From Nitrososphaeria archaeon (GTDB lineage: Archaea; Thermoproteota; Nitrososphaeria; JACIWG01), in the NCBI GenBank assembly GCA_029776125.1, contig JARVJS010000091.1, positions 1-7,211 of the forward strand: a DNA stretch of 7,211 bases, read 5' to 3'. The position numbers were made by a program, and so were the translations under genes. Positions 1 through 6,482 of this stretch are shown piece by piece (position 1 is the first letter of the stretch; every line of letters starts with the position of its first letter). The notes under the pieces were generated by a model that did not search any database, was not told the origin of the DNA, and worked only from the letters and a program-made list of their open reading frames with translations.

Positions 1-1
1 C

Positions 2-553
2 CTTTACATATTCTATTTACAGCTTGGTTTTGCAGGATCTGGCAGAATTGGTGAGGGCATGACTCCCCCAGTAACTGTTACAGGCTTTTACTTGATAGAT
101 AGTCTAATTGAGGGTCGATTGGATAAGTTTCTTGACGTGCTCAGTCATATTTTCCTTCCAGCTTTAACTCTTGGTATTGGTGCTACTGGGTTTACTTCAC
201 GTTTGACAAGATCTGCTTTGTTAGAAGTTTTGAGAAAGGATTATATTAAAACTGCTAGAATGAAGGGCCTGCGTGAAAGAATTGTAATATATAGGCATGC
301 TTTGAGAAATGCACTAATTGCACCGGTAACCTATATGGGTTTACTTTTTGGTGGCATGTTGGGTGGGTCTGTATTTGTTGAAACTGTCTTCACTTGGAGA
401 GGTATGGGCCAGTATATTGTTACTGCAATATTTGCTTCAGACTATCCAGCTCTTTTAGCAACAACATTAGTTATTGCAATAATCTATTCTGTTGCAAATA
501 TTATTGTTGACCTACTTTATACTGTCATAGACCCTAGGGTGAGAGTTGGATGA
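2..553 (+). CDS. dppB: Peptide ABC transporter permease, DppB/OppB family (5'-truncated)
   Basis: C-terminal 183 residues of an inner permease subunit of a dipeptide/oligopeptide importer. The frame is open back to the window edge, and the residues before the first internal ATG (base 59) still match the family (FYLQLGFAGSGRIGEG followed by TPP and VTGFYLIDSL, the usual periplasmic-side segment). That ATG is therefore internal, and the true start lies upstream. Family members are normally about 310-340 residues, so roughly the last 55% is present. The ABC-contacting EAA loop is clear (DYIKTARMKGL, then RHALRNALI), followed by hydrophobic segments and the typical ending DPRVRVG. The stop overlaps the start of the next permease in an ATGA, indicating co-transcription and probable translational coupling. 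Family assignment is firm. Dipeptide versus longer-peptide specificity cannot be read from this subunit. Confidence 0.95.
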   Translation, partial: LYIFYLQLGFAGSGRIGEGMTPPVTVTGFYLIDSLIEGRLDKFLDVLSHIFLPALTLGIGATGFTSRLTRSALLEVLRKDYIKTARMKGLRERIVIYRHALRNALIAPVTYMGLLFGGMLGGSVFVETVFTWRGMGQYIVTAIFASDYPALLATTLVIAIIYSVANIIVDLLYTVIDPRVRVG

Positions 554-1431
554 TATTTGACAAAGATAGTCCTAGAGTTAGAGAGTTGCGTCTTACCCTT
601 TATGTTATAAGAAAAAGTAAGATGGCTATGGTCTCTATTTGTGTACTAGTTTTCTTTTTCACGATCGCCATACTTGCTCCAGTCTTGTCTCCCTATGACC
701 CTACTGAAGTTCATCCAGCAGAAGTTTTCATGCCTCCATCAAGTAAATACCCTCTTGGTACAGACTATCTTGGAAGAGACAATCTTTCAAGAATTCTCCA
801 TGGTGCAAGATACTCAATGTTTGCATCCCTTCTTGTTGTTGCCCTAACTGTGCTGATAGGTATGCCAATTGGTGCTGTAAGCGGCTATTTGGGTGGTAAA
901 GTTGATGAAACTTTAATGAGAATAACTGATGTGATTTTATCTTTTCCTGGTATAACGTTGGCATTATTGCTTGCTTATGTTATGGGGCGAGGCATCTTTA
1001 GTGCTGCTTTAGCCTTAAGCTTGACAGGATGGACTTCAATGGCTAGGATAGTTAGGGGAGTAGTATTATCTGAAAAGGGTAAAGATTATGTTATAGCGGC
1101 AAGGCTTATTGGAAAAAATGACTTCCAAATACTATTTGGTGAAATAATGCCTAACTGCATGTATCCTGTAATTATACAGGCTGTAATGATGATGGGTACT
1201 GTTATAATTTCTTTGGCTGGTTTAAGCTTTATTGGTGTTGGCGTGCAACCTCCTGAACCTGACTGGGGTGTTATAATAGCTGAAGGAAGACAGTATCTGC
1301 TTGAATACCCCTGGCTCTCAATATTACCTGGAATACTTATGATAACTGTCGTTCTTGCATATAATCTTGTTGGAGATAGGCTTAGAGACGCTCTGGATCC
1401 ACGTTTAAGAGGGGAGTTGGCTGCTAAATAG
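550..1431 (+). CDS. dppC: Peptide ABC transporter permease, DppC/OppC family
   Basis: Second membrane subunit of the importer, 293 residues, normal for the family. An N-terminal OppC_N-type segment has the first membrane helix at about residues 25-47. Next comes the characteristic LGTDYLGRD at 69-77, then a BPD_transp_1 core with about five more helices. The EAA loop that docks on the ATPase is at about 180-202 (YVIAARLIGKND ... EIMPN). The C-terminus DPRLRGELAAK is typical. The ATG at 550 overlaps the upstream stop (ATGA) and is preceded by GGGTGA at 537-542, seven bases away, which supports this start. It pairs with the DppB-like subunit to form the translocation path for peptides delivered by an extracellular lipoprotein not seen here. 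Family assignment is firm, but the exact substrate is unknown. Confidence 0.97.
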   Translation: MIFDKDSPRVRELRLTLYVIRKSKMAMVSICVLVFFFTIAILAPVLSPYDPTEVHPAEVFMPPSSKYPLGTDYLGRDNLSRILHGARYSMFASLLVVALTVLIGMPIGAVSGYLGGKVDETLMRITDVILSFPGITLALLLAYVMGRGIFSAALALSLTGWTSMARIVRGVVLSEKGKDYVIAARLIGKNDFQILFGEIMPNCMYPVIIQAVMMMGTVIISLAGLSFIGVGVQPPEPDWGVIIAEGRQYLLEYPWLSILPGILMITVVLAYNLVGDRLRDALDPRLRGELAAK

Positions 1432-1439
1432 TCTATTAT

Positions 1440-1444
1440 GGTGA
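1440..1444 (+). promoter_or_regulatory. Ribosome-binding site fixing a TTG start
   Basis: GGTGA, complementary to the archaeal 16S rRNA 3' end, sits six bases before the TTG at 1451. It is the main reason for accepting the non-ATG start of the DppD-like ATPase. Confidence 0.75.
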
Positions 1445-1450
1445 AAAAAT

Positions 1451-2425
1451 TTGAGTAATACTATTCTTTCGGTTGAAGACCTTCATATCATATTCAGAAC
1501 ATACTTAGGGACAGTTCATGCTCTTAATGGTGTGTACCTTGAGGTCGGTCAAGGCGAATCTGTCGGCTTGGTTGGTGAAACTGGATGTGGTAAATCTACT
1601 CTGGGTCTTTCAATTGTAAGACTTTTGGATGAATCAGCAAAGATCACCAAAGGCAGAATAATTTTTAACAATGAATCAATACTAGATAAGAGTCAAGAAG
1701 AAATGAGAGAAATTAGGAGAAAATACATTTCTCTGATATTTCAGGACCCAACTGCTGCATTAAATCCAGTTTATAAGATTGGTGATCAGATTGTTGAAGC
1801 ATTGCAAATGTCAAGAAGTTTAAAGAAGGGTGAAGCTATTGAAGAAGGATCTAAGCTTCTTTCAATGCTAGGTATACCTGAGTCTAAGAAGGTTATGGAA
1901 CAGTATCCCCATGAACTTAGTGGTGGTATGAGGCAGCGTGTTATGATTGCTATTGCTCTTTCAAAAAGTCCTCTTCTTTTAATAGCTGATGAACCAACTT
2001 CTAACCTTGACGTTACAATACAGGCCCAGATACTTGAACTTATATCTGAATTAAGAAAAAATACTAAGATGTCTCTGCTCTTGATAACTCATGACATGGG
2101 TATTGTTGCACAAGTTTGTGAAAAGGTTGCAGTGATGTATGCTGGGCAAGTAATAGAATTTGGGAATGTAAGAGATGTTTTCAAAAGTCCTCTTCATCCT
2201 TACACTAAAGGTCTTCTTAAGGTAGCAAATTTGATTGGAGAAAAATCAAGGCTTGAATCGATCCCGGGAACTATTCCTGACCTTAGGAATCTTCCTCCAG
2301 GTTGCCTTTTTTCCCCGCGTTGTCCTTACAAGTTTAGCAAATGCATGCAGAATAGGCCTTCCAATATATTTGTTGATAAGGGACGTTCTGTTGCATGTTG
2401 GCTCTTAGAATATAAGGTGGGATAA
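1451..2425 (+). CDS. dppD: Peptide ABC transporter ATP-binding protein, DppD/OppD family
   Basis: Cytoplasmic ATPase of the importer, 324 residues. All nucleotide-binding motifs are intact: Walker A GETGCGKST (42-50), Q-loop Q98 in IFQDP, ABC signature LSGGM (156-160), Walker B LLLIADEP (175-182), D-loop SNLD (184-187) and switch H214. The C-terminal oligopeptide/dipeptide-transporter domain follows, with HPYTKGLL at 249-256 and the PPGC motif. Four cysteines, C285-x5-C291-x6-C298-x17-C316, match the pattern reported to hold a [4Fe-4S] cluster in several peptide-transporter ATPases. The start is TTG at 1451, supported by GGTGA at 1440-1444, six bases upstream. The nearby ATG (1438) and GTG (1441) share a frame that hits a stop after a few codons, so they are not starts. 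It lies 19 bases after the permease stop and overlaps the next gene by one base (TAATG). Confidence 0.96.
   Translation: MSNTILSVEDLHIIFRTYLGTVHALNGVYLEVGQGESVGLVGETGCGKSTLGLSIVRLLDESAKITKGRIIFNNESILDKSQEEMREIRRKYISLIFQDPTAALNPVYKIGDQIVEALQMSRSLKKGEAIEEGSKLLSMLGIPESKKVMEQYPHELSGGMRQRVMIAIALSKSPLLLIADEPTSNLDVTIQAQILELISELRKNTKMSLLLITHDMGIVAQVCEKVAVMYAGQVIEFGNVRDVFKSPLHPYTKGLLKVANLIGEKSRLESIPGTIPDLRNLPPGCLFSPRCPYKFSKCMQNRPSNIFVDKGRSVACWLLEYKVG
2414..2420 (+). promoter_or_regulatory. Ribosome-binding site inside the preceding gene's 3' end
   Basis: AAGGTGG lies within the last codons of the DppD-like gene, four bases before the ATG of the DppF-like gene. With the TAATG overlap it suggests coupled translation of the two ATPases. 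Confidence 0.7.
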
Positions 2426-3387
2426 TGTCTCTAATCGAAGTAAGACATCTAAAAATGTATTTTCCAATTAAAAGGGGATTCCGTAAACCTCCATCATTAA
2501 TCCATGCTGTTGATGATGTGAGTTTTGATATACGTGCTGGAGAAACTTTGGGTTTAGTTGGTGAAAGCGGTAGTGGTAAAACTACCTGTGGAAAATGTAT
2601 TTTACGGATCTTAGAGCCCACTGGTGGCGAAATCTTCTTTGAAGGCAAGAATATTCTAACACTTAACGATAAGGCATTTAAAAGTATTAGGCCTTTGATG
2701 CAAATGGTTTTCCAAGACCCATTTCTTTCACTAAATCCGAGAAAAACATTAAGGAATATAATTGGGGATCCTTTTAGGTTACATACAAACTTAAGTGATA
2801 GGGAAATAGAAAGTGAAGTGAAAAGACTTCTTGTTCAAGTTGGATTAAATGAAGCATTTATTGACAGATATCCTCATGAATTAAGTGGTGGACAGAAACA
2901 GAGAGTTGCTATTGCGAGGGCAATTGCATTAAATCCTAAATTTATCTTTTTAGACGAGCCAACGTCTTCTCTTGATGTTTCTGTTCAGGCGCAGATACTT
3001 AACCTATTGAATGATATTCAAAGGGAATACAAGATATCATACCTTTTTGTAACTCACAATATTCATTTAATTAAATTTATGGCTGATAGGCTTGCCATAA
3101 TGTATCTTGGAAAAATTCTTGAATACGGCCAAAAATCAGAAATATTTAACAATCCACTTCATCCCTATACTAAGGCCCTGTTCTCTGCTGCACCAATACC
3201 TGACCCTGACGTAAAGGTTGAAAGGATTATATTAAAGGGTGAAATTCCAACTCCCATAGATCCTCCACCGGGTTGTAGATTCTTTAAAAGATGTTGGATT
3301 GCGGAGGAAGGGCTTTGCAACAAAGTAGGCCCTGAGCTTGTAGAAGTCACTAAAGACCATTATGTAGCCTGCTTTAAAGTCAAATAA
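2425..3387 (+). CDS. dppF: Peptide ABC transporter ATP-binding protein, DppF/OppF family
   Basis: Second ATPase, 320 residues, expected to form a heterodimer with the DppD-like subunit. Motifs: Walker A GESGSGKTT (46-54), Q-loop Q97 in VFQDP, signature LSGGQ (153-157), Walker B FIFLDEP (173-179), D-loop SSLD (181-184) and switch H211. The N-terminal YFPIKRG and HAVDDVSFDI segments are typical of DppF/OppF. The residue after the switch histidine is Asn (THN), where Asp is usual. The C-terminal domain has C284-x5-C290-x7-C298-x17-C316, again a possible iron-sulfur site. The ATG at 2425 overlaps the upstream stop by one base and follows AAGGTGG (2414-2420) with a four-base spacer, so the start is well supported. 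This is the last gene of the operon, with T-rich sequence directly after it. Confidence 0.96.
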   Translation: MSLIEVRHLKMYFPIKRGFRKPPSLIHAVDDVSFDIRAGETLGLVGESGSGKTTCGKCILRILEPTGGEIFFEGKNILTLNDKAFKSIRPLMQMVFQDPFLSLNPRKTLRNIIGDPFRLHTNLSDREIESEVKRLLVQVGLNEAFIDRYPHELSGGQKQRVAIARAIALNPKFIFLDEPTSSLDVSVQAQILNLLNDIQREYKISYLFVTHNIHLIKFMADRLAIMYLGKILEYGQKSEIFNNPLHPYTKALFSAAPIPDPDVKVERIILKGEIPTPIDPPPGCRFFKRCWIAEEGLCNKVGPELVEVTKDHYVACFKVK

Positions 3388-3395
3388 GACCAAAT

Positions 3396-3420
3396 TATTT
3401 TGTCTGCCAATTTATTTTTT
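3396..3420 (+). terminator. Probable U-rich terminator of the transporter operon
   Basis: Two T-rich stretches follow the DppF-like stop: TTATTTTGT from 3396 and TTTATTTTTT at 3411-3420. Archaeal termination is commonly driven by U-tracts without a stable hairpin, and no hairpin is evident here. The second tract lies over the last codons and stop of the convergent deacylase gene. Position is approximate. Confidence 0.5.
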
Positions 3421-5028
3421 GGAAAGTACTTTTCCAGCTAAAATGTGTGTATGAATTCCATTTTCTGCAACGACTCTACCGTTTACTATTACATAGGATA
3501 TTCCTTCTGGATACTGGTGTGGGTTATCAAATGTAGCCTTATCGTTTATTCTTTTAATGTCGAATACTACGATGTCAGCCCAATAGTTTTCTTTAATTAA
3601 TCCTCTATCCTTTAGACCGAGTTTTTGTGCTGGAAATGATGTCATCTTTCTCACAGCATCCTCTAAAGTTAGTATTTTCTCTTCCCTAACATATCTTCTA
3701 AATATTCTGGGGTACGTTCCATAGAATCTTGGATGGGGTTTTCCGAACGCTAGTAAACCTTTTTGGCTTACTGGCCAAGAGTCTGTAGAAACCATTGAAA
3801 GATGACTTGATATGACTCTTCTAACATCCTCTTCACACATTTGGTAAACTATCATTGTTGCACATCCCTCTTCCTCCAATATAAGGTTAAAAAGTGCCGT
3901 ATACTCGTCTGAAGCCTTCATCAGTTCACATATTTCCTTCAAATTCTTTCCCTCAAAACATTTATTTTTATCAGTTTTAACAGAACTTATGACAATATTT
4001 TCCCAACCATAATCTTTTACAAAACTCTCCCATTCACCTAAACCCTTCATCATGTCCTCTCTAATCTTATTCCTCACACTACTGCTCCTAAGTCTTTCAA
4101 GAAGTGTTTCTAATCCTCCCTCATGTGCCCATGGTGGTAATAGTGTTATTAGAGATGTCATGCCAGCAGTATATGGGTAAACGTCGCATGTAACATCAAC
4201 ATTTCTTTCTCTAGCATCCTCCATTAAAGATAGTGTTTCGATAGTTTTACCCCAATATATTCTTCCAGCGGCCTTATGGTGTGAGATTTGTACAGGAACA
4301 TGTGCTTCCTCACCAATTCGTATAGCCTCTTTAACTGCGTCTATCAATGTTTTTCCCTCACCCCTTATATGTGAAGAATATATTCCACCATACTTTGAAA
4401 CAATTTTCGCCATTTCTATAAGCTCTTCAGTTCTAGAATATGTGCCAGGAGGATATATTAGGCCTGTTGAAATGCCAAACGCTCCAGAATCCATTGCCTC
4501 TTCAACCAGTTTTCCCATCTCAATTAATTCTGTTTCTGTTGGGTCCCGTGCATCCATTCCCATTACAGATATTCTCACTGTTCCATGGCCTACAAGGTTT
4601 GCAACATTGCATGTTACACCACTTCTTTTCATCCATTCTAGGTATTCGCTAAATTTATTCCATTTAAACTCTATTTTTAGGTTATTTGGTAGGAATTGCG
4701 AAAGATATTCTCTAATCATGTCCAATTTTTCGTCTTTTAATGGTGCTAGGCTTATTCCACAATTTCCTACTACAGTAGTAGTTATACCCTGCATTATCGC
4801 ACTGTCCATATATGGGTTGAATGGTATTGTTATGTCCGCATGACTGTGAATGTCAATAAATCCTGGTGAAACAATATGATCTCTAGCGTCGATTATTTTA
4901 TCCGCTTTTTCATTCCTTAAATTTCCAATTTCAACAATTTTTCCTTCCCTAATTCCTATGTCAGCCTTATACCATGGGTTCCCGGAGCCATCTACAATTC
5001 TTCCCCCAAAAATGATGATGTCCAGCAT
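3412..5028 (-). CDS. N-acyl-D-amino-acid deacylase (D-aminoacylase), amidohydrolase superfamily
   Basis: Predicted zinc enzyme of 538 residues that hydrolyses N-acyl-D-amino acids to the free D-amino acid and a carboxylate. A small beta-sandwich lobe (about 1-54, and the C-terminus with WADIVVFD and VIVNGRVV) flanks a TIM-barrel catalytic domain. Visible metal ligands are H61 and H63 (DIHSHAD), C90 (GNCG), H220 (SSHIRGEG), H250 (ISHHKAAG) and D416 (STDSWP). They correspond to H67, H69, C96, H220, H250 and D366 of the characterised Alcaligenes enzyme. K252, Y284 (DVYPY) and R434 (KPHPRFYGTYPR) match its substrate-carboxylate contacts. The ATG at 5028 is the first possible start after an upstream in-frame stop (5071-5073) and has no Shine-Dalgarno. 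The gene is convergent with the transporter operon and divergent from the amidase. No signal peptide is seen, so it is probably cytoplasmic. The acyl-group and side-chain preference is not predictable, and another N-acyl or imide substrate is possible. Confidence 0.9.
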   Translation of the reverse strand: MLDIIIFGGRIVDGSGNPWYKADIGIREGKIVEIGNLRNEKADKIIDARDHIVSPGFIDIHSHADITIPFNPYMDSAIMQGITTTVVGNCGISLAPLKDEKLDMIREYLSQFLPNNLKIEFKWNKFSEYLEWMKRSGVTCNVANLVGHGTVRISVMGMDARDPTETELIEMGKLVEEAMDSGAFGISTGLIYPPGTYSRTEELIEMAKIVSKYGGIYSSHIRGEGKTLIDAVKEAIRIGEEAHVPVQISHHKAAGRIYWGKTIETLSLMEDARERNVDVTCDVYPYTAGMTSLITLLPPWAHEGGLETLLERLRSSSVRNKIREDMMKGLGEWESFVKDYGWENIVISSVKTDKNKCFEGKNLKEICELMKASDEYTALFNLILEEEGCATMIVYQMCEEDVRRVISSHLSMVSTDSWPVSQKGLLAFGKPHPRFYGTYPRIFRRYVREEKILTLEDAVRKMTSFPAQKLGLKDRGLIKENYWADIVVFDIKRINDKATFDNPHQYPEGISYVIVNGRVVAENGIHTHILAGKVLSKK

Positions 5029-5049
5029 GTTTAGAAAAAGTCTTCTATA

Positions 5050-5058
5050 ATATTTAAG
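5050..5058 (-). promoter_or_regulatory. Archaeal TATA box for the deacylase gene
   Basis: On the minus strand this reads CTTAAATAT. Its centre is about 26 bp before the ATG at 5028, the usual TATA-to-transcription-start distance. The mRNA would then begin at or next to the start codon (leaderless), in line with the lack of a Shine-Dalgarno there. Confidence 0.6.
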
Positions 5059-5077
5059 TGTTAAAAATTCTTAAATA
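5051..5077. repeat. Perfect inverted repeat formed by two divergent TATA-like boxes
   Basis: TATTTAAG (5051-5058) and CTTAAATA (5070-5077) are exact reverse complements separated by 11 bases. The two arms coincide with the proposed TATA boxes of the deacylase (minus) and amidase (plus) genes. Confidence 0.7.
5070..5077 (+). promoter_or_regulatory. Archaeal TATA box (with possible BRE) for the amidase gene
   Basis: CTTAAATA, preceded by an A-rich stretch (TAAAAATT, 5062-5069) that could serve as the TFB recognition element. Its centre predicts transcription starting near base 5100, giving a leader of about 18 bases that just includes the GAGGT ribosome-binding site at 5103-5107. Confidence 0.6.
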
Positions 5078-5102
5078 CCATTCCATTTTTTTAAAATAGA
5101 AT

Positions 5103-5107
5103 GAGGT
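5103..5107 (+). promoter_or_regulatory. Ribosome-binding site supporting a TTG start
   Basis: GAGGT lies ten bases before the TTG at 5118. The ATG at 5101 is in another frame and stops after six codons, so this site most likely serves the TTG. Confidence 0.6.
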
Positions 5108-5117
5108 TAGATCTGTT

Positions 5118-6041
5118 TTGAAGAAGATTTCTTTTAAGGATGTTGGTCTAAAATATACCTTAAGTCCATACGATAAGCCAGTACTGCATGTTAAACCAAA
5201 GGAAAAAATTGTTGTAGAAGTTGAGGATGCAAGTTCAGGCCAGATTAGAAAGCAGGACGATCTTAGGGATAGAAGTAAGGTTCCTTTTGGAAACCCTATA
5301 GTCGGCCCAATACATGTTGAAGGCGCTCAGCCTGGAAAATGTTTGGTTGTAAAAATATTGGATATCAGGCCAACAATAGGCCAAGGTGCAACATATTTTT
5401 CAGAATTTAATGAACGATACTTAACAGATGTTCCAGTACTAAAATTTATGGGCTCACGTCTTCCTTTGAAAACAAAAATATGTAAGATTGAAGGTGGAAA
5501 TGTATATTTCGATAAGTTAGTGTTACCATATAAACCAATGGTTGGAACAGTTGGCGTGGCACCATACCCTGAAGCTGAAGGAATTTCATCTGGTGTTTTG
5601 CCTGGAAGGCATGGAGGTAACATGGACCTTTCAGATATTTGTCCTGGTGCCAGCGTTTTTCTTCCAATCTTCCATGAGGGTGGCTTGCTTTATATTGGTG
5701 ATGCTCATGCGATACAAGGTGATGGTGAAATTTCGGGAACAGCTGTTGAAATGCCTGCTGAAATCGAAATAGAAGTTGACTTGGTTGATGAGAAACTGGA
5801 TTGGCCTAGAATTGAAAATGATAATGAAATAATGTGTGTTGCAACAACGGGTCAGGGTAGAAGTTTTGAGGATGCTGTTAGGCTAGCGTTTTTAGAACTT
5901 GTTCTTCTAATAGAAAAAAGGTTTGGAATAAACAGGTTTGATGGTCTCATGCTTTGTTCACAAATAGGTAGGATAAGAGTTGGAAACCTCTGGACTGTTG
6001 CTGCAAAGGTTGAGAAGAAGTATCTTAAGCCTTCTTCTTAG
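5118..6041 (+). CDS. Acetamidase/formamidase family amidohydrolase
   Basis: Predicted cytoplasmic amidase of the FmdA/AmdA family (PF03069 type) that hydrolyses short-chain amides such as formamide or acetamide to the carboxylate and ammonia. At 307 residues it has the length of the shorter archaeal/bacterial members rather than the roughly 400-residue FmdA form. Family hallmarks in order are NPIVGPIHVEGAQPG (59-73), the HGGNMD motif (165-170), CPGASVFLPIFHEGGLLYIGD leading into GDAHAIQGDGE (194-204), and the TGQGRSFEDAV segment near residue 245. The start is TTG at 5118: the only upstream in-frame codons before the stop at 5097-5099 are non-start codons, and GAGGT lies ten bases upstream. 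The gene is divergent from the deacylase, and its end overlaps a convergent membrane-protein gene by 17 bases. Family assignment is firm. The physiological substrate is unknown and could be an amide released during amino-acid breakdown. Confidence 0.9.
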   Translation: MKKISFKDVGLKYTLSPYDKPVLHVKPKEKIVVEVEDASSGQIRKQDDLRDRSKVPFGNPIVGPIHVEGAQPGKCLVVKILDIRPTIGQGATYFSEFNERYLTDVPVLKFMGSRLPLKTKICKIEGGNVYFDKLVLPYKPMVGTVGVAPYPEAEGISSGVLPGRHGGNMDLSDICPGASVFLPIFHEGGLLYIGDAHAIQGDGEISGTAVEMPAEIEIEVDLVDEKLDWPRIENDNEIMCVATTGQGRSFEDAVRLAFLELVLLIEKRFGINRFDGLMLCSQIGRIRVGNLWTVAAKVEKKYLKPSS

Positions 6042-6477
6042 TCTTTAAAGCTTTAGGTTCTTTAGTGTTCTTTAAAACAACGTAGGCAAATAACCTAATG
6101 TATATTACTGAAAAAAGTAATGCGAATCCTAAGCCAAACACAATTCCAAAAATCATATATTGAAGAGTAAATGATGATATTGGTTGTTTAAAAGCATAGT
6201 ATATTATCAATTCAACCAAATACTGCTGAAATGGGAAAACTATTATCCAAAAAATACCAGTGTATGCAAGAAATTTTCCATAGGATGAAATTGTATCCTT
6301 TATTTTAGACAGAATTATATCATAGACTATTCCGCATAATGCTATAACAGCAAAGCTTGATAATACGGTAATTGCTCCCAGAAACTGGTCTTGTGAGAAT
6401 ATGAGCGTTGCAATATTTAATGGTGTAGAAAGTATGATCGCAGAAAGCATTCCAACAAGCCTTTTTAAATCAACCAT
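6025..6477 (-). CDS. Small four-helix membrane protein of unknown function
   Basis: Hydrophobic protein of 150 residues that I do not recognise. Four membrane segments can be seen at about 7-27, 33-56, 69-93 and 107-135. Positive residues lie at K5/R6, in the 57-68 loop (K58, K60, K68) and in a lysine-rich tail (136-150), consistent with both ends and the middle loop facing the cytoplasm. There is no catalytic-looking cluster and only one cysteine (C48). The start is well supported: GGGTGG (6483-6488 on the minus strand) precedes the ATG by five bases. Its stop lies inside the 3' end of the amidase gene (17-bp tail-to-tail overlap). A link to amide or amino-acid metabolism is not shown by the sequence. 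Confidence 0.8.
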   Translation of the reverse strand: MVDLKRLVGMLSAIILSTPLNIATLIFSQDQFLGAITVLSSFAVIALCGIVYDIILSKIKDTISSYGKFLAYTGIFWIIVFPFQQYLVELIIYYAFKQPISSFTLQYMIFGIVFGLGFALLFSVIYIRLFAYVVLKNTKEPKALKTKKKA

Positions 6478-6482
6478 TCAAT

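Noticed and set aside
59..61. ATG at 59 as the start of the first permease
   Set aside because: The frame continues upstream to the window edge with family-like residues, so this is an internal methionine of a truncated gene.
728..964. Minus-strand open frame of 78 codons inside the DppC-like gene
   Set aside because: Antisense to a gene with clear family motifs. Its translation has no recognisable domain and looks like a shadow frame.
2334..2648. Minus-strand open frame of 104 codons across the DppD/DppF junction
   Set aside because: Covers two well-supported ATPase genes and their overlap on the opposite strand, with no independent support.
3165..3350. Minus-strand open frame of 61 codons inside the DppF-like gene
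   Set aside because: Antisense shadow of the conserved C-terminal cysteine domain, with a low-complexity Ser/Gly-rich translation.
3392..3402. Similar AAATTATTTTG strings near 3392 and 6493 as a repeat
   Set aside because: Only eleven AT-rich bases and no extended similarity on either side.
4440..4843. Two overlapping plus-strand open frames opposite the deacylase
   Set aside because: They lie over the conserved catalytic barrel of the deacylase, have no ribosome-binding support and give no recognisable protein.
5327..5772. Open frames in other frames or strands within the amidase gene
   Set aside because: Shadows of a gene with intact family motifs throughout.
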